Origin: Armigeres subalbatus
Taxonomy: Eukaryota > Arthropoda > Insecta > Diptera > Culicidae
Direction of reading: 5' to 3'
Assembly: GCF_024139115.2 (NCBI RefSeq)
Contig: NC_085141.1
Location: 172,744,994-172,808,993, forward strand
Length of the DNA stretch: 64,000 nucleotides
The position numbers were made by a program, and so were the translations under genes. This document shows positions 32,376 to 43,174 of the stretch, piece after piece. Below the pieces are notes generated by a model. It saw nothing but the letters and a program-made list of their open reading frames with translations, searched no databases and was not told the DNA's origin. Position 1 is the stretch's first letter. Each line of letters starts with the position of its first letter.

Positions 32376-34832
32376 CGGGCTTGGTAGTCATATGGCTACT
32401 GCTTCTGCCTCATACGCAGGAGGTCATGGGTTCAATCCCAGGTCCGTTCCATTCTTCTACTTTGTATCTTTTGTAACCGTTCGGGGAATATTCTCGAGGT
32501 TTTACTAATTCGATGGCTTAAGCGCCACTCTCGAAGAGAGACCACCGGTCGTGTTTGGTTTGCCCGACTTTTGGAGACCTTTTCGCTCAGGGAAATTCTC
32601 GAACGGTTCGCGGAACAATGGTAATAAATCTCGTAACGCATGCACTTACTCCAACTCGTTATCCGTACGAAACATAGGGAACTCAGAGGGAATGTTCGCT
32701 CATTCGAGCAATAAAACGGAACGAAACGTAATTTAGTTTAGTGAGTATGTTTTATTGCCAACTGGCGTTAAACGTAATGGGAATTCAACCAACTCAACAA
32801 AATTCATTTAAAACTTTTTATATTTTAGAGCATTCATTCGTACTGGACGCGATTAAATCGTACGGAATGGGAAAGAGCAAAACATGGCCATGTAACAAAA
32901 AGCTCTTCACGTACCTGCGCAGGATTTGTGTTGACTCGATGCCGGCAGGAACGATGAGGCTTCGATGTCGTTGACGATGGCGACGATAGCTACGAAGATG
33001 GCGGTAACACGATGGCGGTCACCGGCGTGTCCGTACTGCGATTTGGCGCGCAGCGATGGAGATGACCCGTGTGCGATATGGCCGATTTAAAGGTGCGGAG
33101 TGAGTGGCGGCTGGAACGGAAGCTTCCGATTTCGATCGGAGAGAGTGTTGTGGCACTTGGCCTGGATTTCCCCGGTACGATCGGCTCGCCAAATAGAGAC
33201 ACACGTACCCAAGCGACCCGGCTTCGCGTACCTTTCCGGTTCACCGAGCGGGGAGTAGTGTGTCCTCTATCCTTTGGTTAGGATCGAGGTTCGTGGCGTG
33301 CAATTTACGACACGCAGAAAAGACGAACCTACACTCTCTAAAACACTGGTCCGAAAATGTAACGTAAAGGACCTTTCCGTCGGCAATTAACGACCGACGT
33401 GGAAAATTCGCTACGATTGACTTAGCGACCTCACTCACCTCCGTTTGGCTACCTACTTGAGGCGGGTTTTCGCTTGGCACACGGGTCGGACGGTCCTCGG
33501 ACGGTCAACGGACGAAATCGTGGTAGAATACCACGAACGGAATCTCGATGAGATGATGAATGCCGCCGATTAGCGACAGAAAATCCAGCCGTACGAAAAA
33601 AGCGCAGGGCGCTGCGTGTCCAACACGAAATCACATTAAATTTAAGAAATTGCTCAACATAATTAGATTTAATTGCCTTTTTTCGTATTAATTCACTTCA
33701 ATAAAATTATCTGAGCAGAAAACGCAATCGATTGGACCTCGGTCCACTAAACTAGGAAGAAAAACACAGAACATTTAACACCACTTATTTTTTTTAAAAC
33801 TCACTCACTAATTTTACCTTCAAATTAACTAAAATTACTCAAGCAAAATCTTAAACTTTCAAGAAATGAACGTAAGTATTTAATTCGCGCACTTCTGCTC
33901 TCCAGCCGATTCGTAGACGAAATGAGCGAGTCTGAGTCGTACTTGCGCCAAGAAATTTTGAATCTTTTGAAATCATTTTACTATTCAACTATTCAAATCT
34001 GAGCTATCATTCAATTTGATTGTAAAGCATATTCAAATGAAATTGCGCCAACCGATTGGCATGGCGATCGGAGGCATGGCGCCTGTTTGCCGCCTATTTG
34101 CAGCTCACATGCGTGCCTTAACGAGTTGGGCTTTTATAACAAATACTATAAACTTGAAATTGATACAGGAACGAACAGATTTTACGAACGCAAACGAATC
34201 ACGACACACGATCATAAATTAAAACAAAATTCAAAATTTATTATTTAAATTATCGAATATTTTTATTTAAATTTATATCGAAATAAATGTAAAACGTTAC
34301 ACTTTCTCAATATTTCTCATGTTCTAGCATTCGCTAGAGCTGGAAATGGACTTCCATATCGTTTCCTTTTCAATGCTATACTCAACTTGACTCTTCTAGT
34401 AGTAGCTGCTAGAATTGGAAATGAACGAAAAAGCTCGTTTCCTACATCCAAAAAGAAATTCTATCAGTTGCTTTCTCCTATCTGTCACATTGGCAGCTCG
34501 TTAACCAAGACAAACCTCTGCCTCTCAAACCTAACCCAAATATTCCAACAAATTCCGCATGAACTCATGGCAAGTGCAGAGGTATAATTCGGCTTGCAGT
34601 GAGCGAGTGATTGCATCATCATTTCCTTCCCTTCTCCTACATTGACTTGCATTCTGACGTGGCAGGCGCCACGTGACCTAACAAATGAGATCACCAGTAC
34701 TTGTACATTGAAGATGAATGCTTGTCCCAACAAACATCTGTTGGTTCTCTGTTCAAGAACAGCTGATCTGGTCATAATGGAATAGCAACTACGGGCAGTC
34801 AATCAAGATCAAGCTCAAGCTCAAGCTCAAGC
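32376..34832 (+). mobile_element. tRNA-headed SINE-like element with (CAAGCT)n tail and 25-bp duplication
   Basis: An exact 25-bp direct repeat beginning TCGATCGTGAAAATG flanks the unit at 32351-32375 and 34833-34857. The unit starts with a tRNA-like head: A-box-like TTGGTAGTCATATGGC, anticodon arm TCTGC-CTCATAC-GCAGG and B box GGTTCAATCCC. It ends in repeated TCAAGC units from about 34804. Head, simple-repeat tail and target duplication are the marks of a SINE. The 2457-bp span is explained by an 1830-bp LTR-like insertion at 32472-34301; without it the element is about 620 bp. Confidence 0.78.
32472..34301. mobile_element. LTR-like element (probable solo LTR), CTTT duplication
   Basis: It begins TGTAAC and ends GTTACA, the inverted TG...CA termini of LTRs. 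CTTT occurs at 32468-32471 and 34302-34305; 4-bp duplications fit Ty3-type integration. No gag or pol motif is seen and no direct repeat marks two separate LTRs, so a long solo LTR is favoured. On the minus strand, GTTATAAAAGCCC near 34130-34142 could be a TATA box. A donor-like GCAG|GTACGTGA near 32920-32930 is on the same strand. Minus orientation is therefore likely but not proven. Confidence 0.65.
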
Positions 34833-34864
34833 TCGATCGTGAAAATGACGAAATAAAACACTGT

Positions 34865-35110
34865 GCATTTTCCGGCAACGTTGCTTCGAGATGCTGCGGG
34901 TGTTCAGTGGCGACATTCAGTTGCTTCAGTCAATCTAGGTCGTACCAAGGCGATCGTCCGGTCGGTACGATTGTTGATGACGAATAGTTTTGGGTGCAGT
35001 TTATAATAACCATCACCATCATAGTGGTCAGAGTCAATATTAGCGTCATGATATGTTCAGACGTTGATACTGTCGGAGAAGTGTCGTTCGTCAATCATAA
35101 CCTTCTGACT
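34865..35110 (-). pseudogene. RTE family B, endonuclease fragment
   Basis: The minus strand gives RHFSDSINV, a stop, then NIDSDHY, KLHPKLFVINN and further degraded matches to family B at 17785-17990. It is separated from the linker fragment at 31.8 kb by the SINE and the AT-rich spacer. Confidence 0.75.
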
Positions 35111-35199
35111 TTTCCTAAAATTTAAAAACGAAAAATTATCGGTATCGGTCAGCAACCTCTGAGAATGTTATAACAAACAATATGACACATATGTGCATG

Positions 35200-35483
35200 T
35201 GCACACAGAAAAAAAAATTGAAAACTAACCAGCACGTAAAACATAAAGACGTGGGAAATTAAACTATTATGGGCGTACATTGATCTTTCCCAACAAGTTC
35301 GCCCAAAATATATGCAATTTCCGTGGCATTATGACACTTTTTCGTATAAAAAGTGACATAATACAATATCAATTGCATTGCATTCAGGTGATAATATCGT
35401 TTAAATTTAAGCTCATCTTGGCATTCCCTTTATGTGCATTACTTTCGTGTAAATTTCAATAACTTTTTTCTATCTGTGTAGTG
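35200..35483. mobile_element. ~280-bp MITE (CACAG-A-rich ends)
   Basis: The left end CACACAGAAAAAAAAATTGA pairs with the complement of the right end (CACAGATAGAAAAAAGTT). An internal hairpin of GACACTTTTT/AAAAAGTG lies near 35330-35355. It is related to the MITE at 25.5 kb. The duplication is not clear. Confidence 0.6.
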
Positions 35484-35529
35484 CATTAGACTCCAACTTC
35501 AATTCGCTCCCAAATGTGCATTTTAGAAC

Positions 35530-37125
35530 CAATTTTCATGTTTCCACCTGATCGATCCTCCTTGCTTGCTGTTCACCTTGCCTTCTTGTCCCCGTCGGAT
35601 CGTTGTCGAGAACCATTTTCACCGGATTACTGTCCGACATTCTGGCTACGTACCCGGCCCACCGCAGTCTTCCGATTTTCGCGGTGTGGACAATGGATGG
35701 TTCTCCCAACAACTGATGCAACTCGTGGTTTTATTTCGCCTCCTCCATGTTGAATAGCAGACAAGAAAGACCATCACCTTGCCGTAACCCTCGTTTCGAA
35801 GGGACTCGAGAATGCCCCTGAAACTCGAACTACACACATCACCCGATTCATCGTCGCCATGATCAACCGTATCAGTTTATCTGGAAATCCGTGTTCGTGC
35901 ATTAGCTGCCATAGCTGGTCCCGATCGATTGTTTCAGATGAGGCATTGAAGTCGATAAATAGATGATGTGATGTGACGTTGTATTCGCGGATCTGATCTG
36001 ATCTGTAGTAGAGCATTCACCCACAAATCCCGCCTGGTACTGCTCTACGCAGTCTCTTGCAATTGGTGTTAGTCGGCGGCATAACATTTGGGAGAGTACC
36101 TTGTAAACAGCGTTCAGCAATGTGATTGCGCGGTAGATGCTACAATCCAGCTTATCGCCCTTTTGGTAAATGGGACACACGACACCTTCCATCCACTCCT
36201 GCCGCAGAACCTCATCCTCCCAAATCTTGGTAGTTACCCAGTGCAGCGCTCTAGCCAGTGCCTCACCCCCGTATTTAAACAGCTCTCCTGGTAGTTGGTC
36301 AACTACAGGGACTTTGTTGCTTTTCAGCCCAGCGATCTTATCCTGGATTTCCTGGATATTCGGAGCCGGAAGTCGTATATCCTGCGCGCGTGTTCCCAGG
36401 TTCTTTACTATACCACCACCGTTGTCTGCCACATCGCCATTCACGTGCTCTTCATAGTGCTGCTGCAACCTTTGAATCACCTCACGCTCGTTCGTAAGAA
36501 GGTTCCCGTTTATGTCCTTACATATATCGGGCTATTACACGTGGCCCTTACTTACTTGATACTTGATGGGTTTACATCTCTTCGGTGAACCTACGCCGAA
36601 TGGAGTATGGAGTATCCTTCGCCACTGGACTCGATTCTGGGCCAATCGCTGCCAGTCGCTCTGAACATTGAGCGCCCTCAGGTCCTCTTCAACTGCAAAA
36701 AGCCATCGTGTACGCGGCCTTCCACGATGCCTGCGGCCTCTTCCTTCTACTAAATATTATCCTCTCTTAACGTTCTTCCGGCATACGAACAACGTGTGTA
36801 CGTCTATGATGCTATAGTTGAAGAAACGGCCTTTTATCCTCAGTTTACACATCCTTGCGTTGATTGGCTGCCACCCAACCACGCGCTGGCGCATCTTGCC
36901 CAAATCAAAGAAGCCGGTTTCCAGCTCGTTGGTGGTACCACAGCTTTGGTATAAGGTGGCCGCTCGATGCCCGCTTTTCCACACTTTCTGTCCTGTCCAG
37001 CAGATTTCCTGCAGCGCTACGACATCGAAGTTGGGGGGATGTAATTCATCGAAGATTATCCTGTTGCAACCTGCGAAGCCTAGTGACTTGCAGTTCCATG
37101 TTTCAAGCTTCCAATTGTGATCCTT
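35530..37125 (-). pseudogene. RTE family A copy 4, internally rearranged
   Basis: The minus strand starts at 37125 inside the endonuclease (NFDVVALQEICWTGQKVW, KLRIKGRFFNYSIID) and stops at about 36780. The RT part resumes at about 36530 (NLLTNEREVIQ) and includes NKVPVVDQLPGELFKYGGEA, YQKGDKLDCSIYRAITLLNA and RDQLWQLMHEHGFPDKL. The 3' part (35540-35725) has GEPSIVHTAKIGRLRWAGY. Relative to copy 2, the second half of the endonuclease and the FADD region are deleted. About 220 bp of another LINE fills the first gap. Confidence 0.88.
36545..36765 (-). pseudogene. C-terminal end of another LINE, filling a gap in RTE-A copy 4
   Basis: Minus-strand residues GRPRTRWLFAVEEDLRALNV and DWQRLAQNRVQWRRILHTPF are the typical basic C-terminus of RTE-like proteins but do not match families A-C. 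The stop and a short tail lie near 36545. It may be an independent short insertion. Confidence 0.6.
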
Positions 37126-37460
37126 TTTGACGTAAACTACGTCTAAGGGGAAGCCTCAGATACAGGGTGCAAAATGAAAATTTCCAAATTGGGGACCGTC
37201 ACGAAATCATGTAAGATTTCAAACGGTAATAGCGTCTTTATCTTTCGATGGATTTTCGACATTTGCTTATCAATCGATTCGGAAACTCTCCAGCAATTTG
37301 TCAATTCTATTGATACTATTGATTATCAACGTTAAACTATTGAAAATGTTATTTCTTTTCAAATCGGGTGAAAAATTCAATCCCGTTCATAAATCCCCAA
37401 CACGGACATCAGATTGCAGTAACGTACGGGCCTTTTGATCCACTGCTTCGTTTTCCCTGT

Positions 37461-37470
37461 GTATAAAAAG
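37461..37470 (+). promoter_or_regulatory. TATA-like box in array block A1
   Basis: GTATAAAAAG is followed by GC-rich sequence and a possible start region TCATTTTC about 30 bases downstream. It is conserved at 39441-39450 in block A2. About 250 bases downstream on the same strand lies a histone-type stem-loop, so a transcript of roughly 230 nt can be imagined. Confidence 0.4.
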
Positions 37471-37713
37471 CCCCGTGTTTCGCGTGCGCGCGTCATTTTC
37501 ATTCTGCATGTCACGGAGAACGGACGATTTCGTTCGCACGGGAGGGCTCGTTGATTGAGATTTATGAGTCATGATGCGGATGAAATTTTTCGTCAGGTGG
37601 TGGTGGCGGTCGTGGCAACAGCAGTACATCTTTTCATCCGTGTTCCCAACAGCATCGTTGAATCTGGCAATCAACGTCGTGCTGTTGATGAGGCACATAA
37701 GTGGAAATTAATC

Positions 37714-37729
37714 GGTTCTTTTCAGGACC
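37714..37729 (+). terminator. Histone-type 3' stem-loop, block A1
   Basis: GGTTCTTTTCAGGACC fits the metazoan replication-dependent histone mRNA stem-loop consensus (GGYYCTTYTHARRRCC) at every position and is followed by ACCA, as in real histone genes. It forms a 6-bp stem with a TTTC loop. No histone coding sequence lies upstream; the frame there encodes an unrelated 66-residue peptide that copy A2 does not preserve. Confidence 0.55.
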
Positions 37730-38029
37730 ACCATTATGTTTGGGAGGAAGGTTAAGTTGAAATAATTTTTTGACGTAAACTACGTCTAAGGGGAAGACTC
37801 AGATACAGAAGGTTAAACGGAAATTTCCAAATTCGAGACCGTCGCGAAATTAGGATACATTTCAAACACTAATAGCGTCTTTATCTTTCGATGGATTTTT
37901 AATCACTTACTCTGCAGAAGTCGAATGATGGATTGAATCTTATGAATTTTTGCGTTACTGCTGTCGATTTTTGCAACAATCTCATGAATTTACTCTCAGT
38001 CAAACCAAATTCCTCCGATGAAAATTTAA

Positions 38030-38045
38030 TGCCCTGAAAAGGACA
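38030..38045 (-). terminator. Histone-like 3' stem-loop on the minus strand, block B1
   Basis: On the minus strand TGTCCTTTTCAGGGCA matches the histone stem-loop consensus at 14 of 16 positions. The two deviations are the outermost pair, which covaries to T-A so the stem is kept. It is repeated unchanged at 39966-39981. It faces the A-block stem-loop, so A and B would be converging transcription units. Confidence 0.4.
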
Positions 38046-38714
38046 GATTTCAGATCATGCGGATTTTTAATCACCAACACAACAGCAACCATTCGATAGT
38101 TAGAATATCACAAGAGTATTTCACTCAAATGTAGATGCTGGCTCTATGGCTCTACCTCTACACTGCAACAGATTGCCATCGTTGGATTCTCTGTCGTAAC
38201 GATCCTGTTACGAGCGCTACCTACGCCATAGGTGGGAACGTAGAGCGTGCGTCAGAAGGAGAAGCTGCAAAAATGTATTTGCATGGTTGGAAATTAAACC
38301 TTAAACAAGTAACAGTCTATCAACTAAAATAATAATCTTGAGGGGAAATTTCACTAGTATTGATGTTATCCATGCGAATAAATTTTTGTATCGTCCCTGA
38401 CGCACGGTCGTGATTCCGCTACCGACGGAAACTATCAGCCATCACCAAGCGATTAATATGAATTTTGATCAAAATTCGTCTCGCCTCAAATTCGCTTTCA
38501 CTGATGACACTTCAGACGCAACCGTTGCAGAAATAAACACCACCATATCCGCCATCGTAGAGACACGCAAGAAAATTCCATCCAAGTGCTGTTGATGCTG
38601 ACGACGACGACCGCGGGACCCACACCATCGCCGGGAATAAAATTTCCAGTAGGAGCTCCGCCGATACCGAAGGTGGTACCATGGTCTGGTCTCCGCGACA
38701 TCTCGAACGAAATG

Positions 38715-38890
38715 GCTCGCGCGCGCGGAAGAGCTGCTTTCTTGTAATCAATAAAGTTGAACCTGTAGCCACGCCCCTTTGGTGAGTGTTTGACGGTAAT
38801 ACTATATTTGCAGTCATACCGGACAACAAAGAGGAGGGACTAATGAACCATCTTTATTGGTTATAAGAAAACTGCTCTCCTCCGCGCGCG
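38715..38890. promoter_or_regulatory. Inverted repeat resembling a bidirectional promoter
   Basis: On the minus strand from 38755, TTTATTGATTACAAGAAAGC is followed by GCTCTTCCGCGCGCG. On the plus strand from 38848, TTTATTGGTTATAAGAAAAC is followed by CTCTCCTCCGCGCGCG. The CCAAT-like and TATA-like blocks point outward from a spacer of about 90 bp. The arrangement is repeated at about 40665-40850 and 41505-41690. It recalls divergent histone promoters, but function is inferred from layout only. Confidence 0.35.
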
Positions 38891-39649
38891 TGGCAGCATT
38901 CACGCTCCCCCAGTTCGAGACAGCAAAATGATGATTTGGCAAATGAGTGTAATGATGCGTTTTAGCATTAACAATTCAAGCGTAATGCATTCATTTAAAA
39001 TCGCAGACGATTTCGTTCGTACAGGAGGGCTCTTCGGTGAAATTTTCTAGCGTTATTCGGAGTTGTATGATTTTAGTGATTGAGAATGTTGATATTATAC
39101 GAACTTTTGACGTAAACTACGTCTAAGGGGAAGCCTCAGATACAGGGTGCAAAATGAAAATTTCCAAATTGAGGACCGTCACGAAATCATGTAAGATTTC
39201 AAACGTTAATAACGACTTTATCTTTCGATGGATTTTCGACATTTGCTTATCAATCGATTCGGAAACTCTCCAGCAATTTGCCAATTCTATTGATACTATT
39301 GATTATCAACGTTAAACTATTGAAAATGTTATTTCTTTCCAAACCGGGTGAAAAATTCATTTCCGTTCATACATCCCCAACACGGACATCAGGTTGCAGT
39401 AACGTACGGGCCTTTTGATCCACTGGTTCGTTTTCCCTGTGTATAAAAAGCCCCGTGTTTCGCGTGCGCGTCATTTTTATTCTGCATGTCACGGAGAACG
39501 GACGATTTCGTTCGCACGGGAGGGCTCGTTGATTGAGATTTATGAGTGTTGATGCGGATGAAATTTTTCGTCAGGTGGTGGTGGCGGTCTGGCAACAGCA
39601 GTACATCTTTTCATCCGTGTTCCCAACAGCATCGTTGTGGAAATGAATC

Positions 39650-39665
39650 GGTTCTTTTCAGGACC
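39650..39665 (+). terminator. Histone-type 3' stem-loop, block A2
   Basis: This is identical to the stem-loop in block A1, including flanks, although about 40 bases just upstream are deleted here and the reading frame differs. Confidence 0.55.
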
Positions 39666-39965
39666 ACCATTATGTTTGGGAGGAAAATTAAGTTGAAATA
39701 ATTTTTGACGTAAACTACGTCTAAGGGGAAGCCTCAGATACAGGGTGTTAAACGGAAATTTCCAAATTTGTGACCGTCGCGAAATTAGGATAGATTTCAA
39801 ACACGAATAGCGTCTTTATCTTTCGATGCATTTTAATCACTTACTCTGCAGAAGTCGAATGATGGATTGAATCTTATGAATTTTTGCGTTACTGCTGCCG
39901 ATTTATTGCAACAATCTCATGAATTTACTCTCAGTCAAACCAAATTCCTCCAATGAAAAATTTAA

Positions 39966-39981
39966 TGCCCTGAAAAGGACA
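39966..39981 (-). terminator. Histone-like 3' stem-loop on the minus strand, block B2
   Basis: The same 16 bases as in block B1, with the same flanks. Confidence 0.4.
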
Positions 39982-41162
39982 GATTTCAGATCATGCGGAT
40001 TTCTAATCACCAACACAACAGCAACCATTCGATAGTCAGAATATCACAAGAGTATTTCACTCAAATGCAGATGCTGGCTCTATGGTTCTACCGATACACT
40101 GCAACAGATTGCCATCGTTGGATTCTCTGTCGCAACGATCCTGTTACGAGCGCTACCTACGCCATCGGTAGAAACGAAGACCGTGCGTCAGAAGGAGAAG
40201 CTGCAAAAATGTATTTGCATGGATGGAATTTAAACCTGAAACAAGTAGCAGTCTATCTACTAAAATAATAATCTTGAAAGGAAATTTCACTGGTATTGAT
40301 GCTATCCATGTGGATAAATTTTTGTAGCGTCACTGACGCACGGTCGTGATTCCGCCGCTGACGGAAACTATCAGCCATCACCAAGCGATTGATATGCACT
40401 TTGATCAAAATTCGTCTCGCCTCAAATTATGGCTTAAGAGCTGCTTTCACTGATGACACTTCAGACGCAACCGTTGCAGAAATAAACACCACCATAGCCG
40501 CCATCGTAGAGACACGCAAGAAAATTTCATCTGAGTGCTGTTGATGCTGACGACGACGACCGCGCGACCCACACCATCGCCGGGAATAAAATTTCCGGTA
40601 GGAGCTCCGCCGATGCCGAAGGTGGTACCATGGTCTGGTCTCCGCGACATCTCGAACGAAATGGCTCGCGCGCGCGTAAGAGCTGCTTTCTTGTAATCAA
40701 TAAAGTTGACCTGTAGCCACGCCCCTTTGGTGAGTGTTTGACGGTTGCACAATATTTGCAGTCATACCGGACAACAAAGAGGCGGGACTAATGAGCCATC
40801 TTTATTGGTTATAAGAAAACTGCTATCCCCCGCGCGCGTGGCGCAATCAGCCTCATTCCAAATCAAGACAGGAGCACGTACGGACGTGTTTTTTGCTCGC
40901 ACATGATGTAAAACCGAAATTTCCAAATTTGTTTTCTGTATGTACGTAGAATCACGAGCGCGCGTCAAACGGAGAAGCTGCAAAAATGTATTCGCATGGA
41001 TGACTATCTACTAAAATTATAAGTCTTTCTCTGAATCGTGCTCTCGTGATTCTACTACCGACGGAAAACAATCTGCCATCAACAAGCAATTAAGTTAAAA
41101 TTCATCTCGCCTCAAATTGTGACTTAAGAGCTACTTTCATTGATGGTAGCCAATCGTTAGTA

Positions 41163-41349
41163 GGTGAAATTACGGCTTTTGCAGGTTTTGTTCTATTATT
41201 GTCAGGGGGGTTTTGTCTAACTAATTATGCTCAAATTTGGCCTAAACATTCTTTGCATATCAAGGAATATTGTGGCCAAATTTCATAAAATATGGCCAAC
41301 AAAAACCCCCTGACAATAGAACAAAACCTGCCAAAGCCGTCATTCCCCC
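41163..41349. mobile_element. 187-bp MITE, TA duplication, inside the array
   Basis: Arms of about 45 bp (left contains GGTTTTGTTCTATTATTGTC, right its complement) flank an AT-rich centre. TA is present at 41161-41162 and 41350-41351. It interrupts the third B-type copy: AGAAAATTTAATCTGAG follows it just as a similar phrase does in B2. Confidence 0.75.
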
Positions 41350-42439
41350 TACTTCATCAAGAAAATTTAATCTGAGCGCTGCTTATGTTAATGACGACGA
41401 CCGCGCGACTCACACCATCGCCGGGAATAAAATTTCCGGTAGGAGCTCCGCCGATGCCGAAGGTGGTACCACGGTCTGCTCTCCGCGACATCTCGAACGA
41501 AATGGCTCGCGCGCGCGGAAGAGCTGCTTTCTTGTAATCAATAAAGTTGAATCTGTAGCCACGCCCCTTTGGTGAGTGTTTGACGGTTACACAATATTTG
41601 CAGCCATACCGGACAACAAAGAGGCGGAACCAATGAGCCATCTTTATTGATGATAAGAAAACTGCTCTCCCCCGCGCGCGTGGCACTTCATTAGAAATGT
41701 CGCGAGCGGCGATCACAGAATCGGTTCTTCTAAGGTACACCATCCTATGCAAAGGAAGAGGTGAGGCGAATATTGTTCAAAGAGCAAATTAAGCACTTGG
41801 CGACGCCATAATGTTGCCGTCCGTAGCAGAATCACGAGTGCGCCCCGGGAGGAGATGCTACAATTATGAATTCGTATGGATGGCATCAGTGGCAGCCAGG
41901 TGAAATTTTCTCAAGATCTTATTTGGTTTTGTTGCAGCTTGTGATTGGGAAGGCGGATTATTAACAATCAATCGAAAGATGGAGATGGGGACAGTTCAAT
42001 CGAAAGGATGCCGTCAGTAGCGAAATCACGAGTGCCCTTTGACGCGTGATCTTTGCAAAAACATGTGTGCGTCTTCAGTGATTTGACGGTAGTTATCCTC
42101 ATTTCTATAAAACTTTATGGTTAAACACAGTAAAAAGTGCAATTAAATCTGATAAATTGAAATTTAGAAATACCCAAGTTTAGTTAAGCTCATTTAGAAT
42201 ATTTTTCGAAAAAATCGAAAAAGAACAATGAATTGAATTTAAACAAACAAAACTAAACTACTCATATTATACAAAACTCGGAAATTCAATAAATTTGTTT
42301 TAATTACATAAATATATTAGTTCCTTTTAAAATGTAAATTTCATAAGAAATCCAAAGAGTAATTTTGTAATACTCATGGATAATGGCACTAGATTCTTCA
42401 TTTTACCAAACTGTTTCACGTAGTTTACGTCGGGCGGTC

Positions 42440-42627
42440 GTGTCTTGTACACAACCCTTATGATTTTTTGTTAAATATCTTGGCTGTGCATATGCACAGC
42501 ATATGTTTCGAAATGGACAAATTGATATGAAATTTGCCTAAAAGAATCCACGTGTCTTGGAGGGACTCGAACCCTCAACCTCCTACTCTCTAGATAGGCG
42601 TGATAACCCCTACACAACAAGACCACT
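42440..42627 (-). repeat. Repeat with tRNA-like head
   Basis: On the minus strand from about 42627 there is an A-box-like TTGTTGTGTAGGGGTTATC, an anticodon arm CCTAT-CTAGAGA-GTAGG and a B box GGGTTCGAGTCCC. The acceptor stem is not convincing, so it is tRNA-derived. The body contains the palindrome GCTGTGCATATGCACAGC (about 42482-42499) and ends at the inverted GACGTAAACTACGTG that bounds the array. Confidence 0.6.
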
Positions 42628-42855
42628 TAAAGGTCACGTTTGCGAAAAAGCCATCAGAATCCGAGTACCAACCTCCACCGCGATTTGCTCTCTTTTTTGC
42701 AAATTGAATATCTTTCGGATGCTTGATTTGCCCAATCTCCACATGTGCTTTACTGTTGTATATCCACAGTCAAGCGAGTGCACATTGTTTATTAAACGAG
42801 AGAATCGCACTCCATGCCCCCCTGTAACGGGCTGGGCGGGACTATCAGTGTGCAT

Positions 42856-42908
42856 AACAACTCGCAGATGGCCTGGGGAGGGATCGTGAAGCCCTTGGAC
42901 ATAGTCGC
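42856..42908 (-). repeat. RTE family A 5' leader fragment
   Basis: CTCGCAGATGGCCTGGGGAG and GCCCTTGGACATAGTC match the leader of copies 2 and 5 (about 29080-29125 and 62840-62885, complement). Only about 53 bases remain, near the 5' end, so it is not an ordinary 5'-truncated insertion. Confidence 0.7.
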
Positions 42909-43174
42909 CGCAGTCGTATTAATAAATACAAAACAAATATGTAAATTGATGAGAATAATAAAACATATCTTTAAAAATGTGTTGTACTAACGTGTCTAAC
43001 ATACTTTTTTATTCCGTTTTATGTTGCATTTAATTTCGCTTGAAAGATTAATATGGATGCTTCCTTTGAAATACATGGATGTACCTATTTGGTTTTTCTA
43101 TTGAATAAATCAATGAATTCTGCAAAATATAGTAAAATTCTAATTTAAACTTTATCGCGTGACAAAATGCATTA

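Larger units (their letters stand above)
37129..42431. repeat. ~2-kb tandem repeat array with promoter-like and 3'-end-like motifs
   Basis: The near-palindrome GACGTAAACTACGTC opens each block, at 37129, 37772, 39109 and 39707, and appears inverted at 42417-42431. Blocks alternate: A1 37129-37771, B1 37772-39108, A2 39109-39706, then B2. The period is about 1.98 kb and A1/A2 are nearly identical apart from small deletions. The end of block B occurs three times (38590-38890, 40540-40850, 41395-41690). No long conserved reading frame exists. The array follows a truncated RTE-A copy directly. Confidence 0.8.

Noticed and set aside
37555..37755. 66-residue peptide in array block A1 as a histone-like gene
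   Set aside because: It has no histone similarity, and copy A2 has a frameshift and a deletion in the same region.
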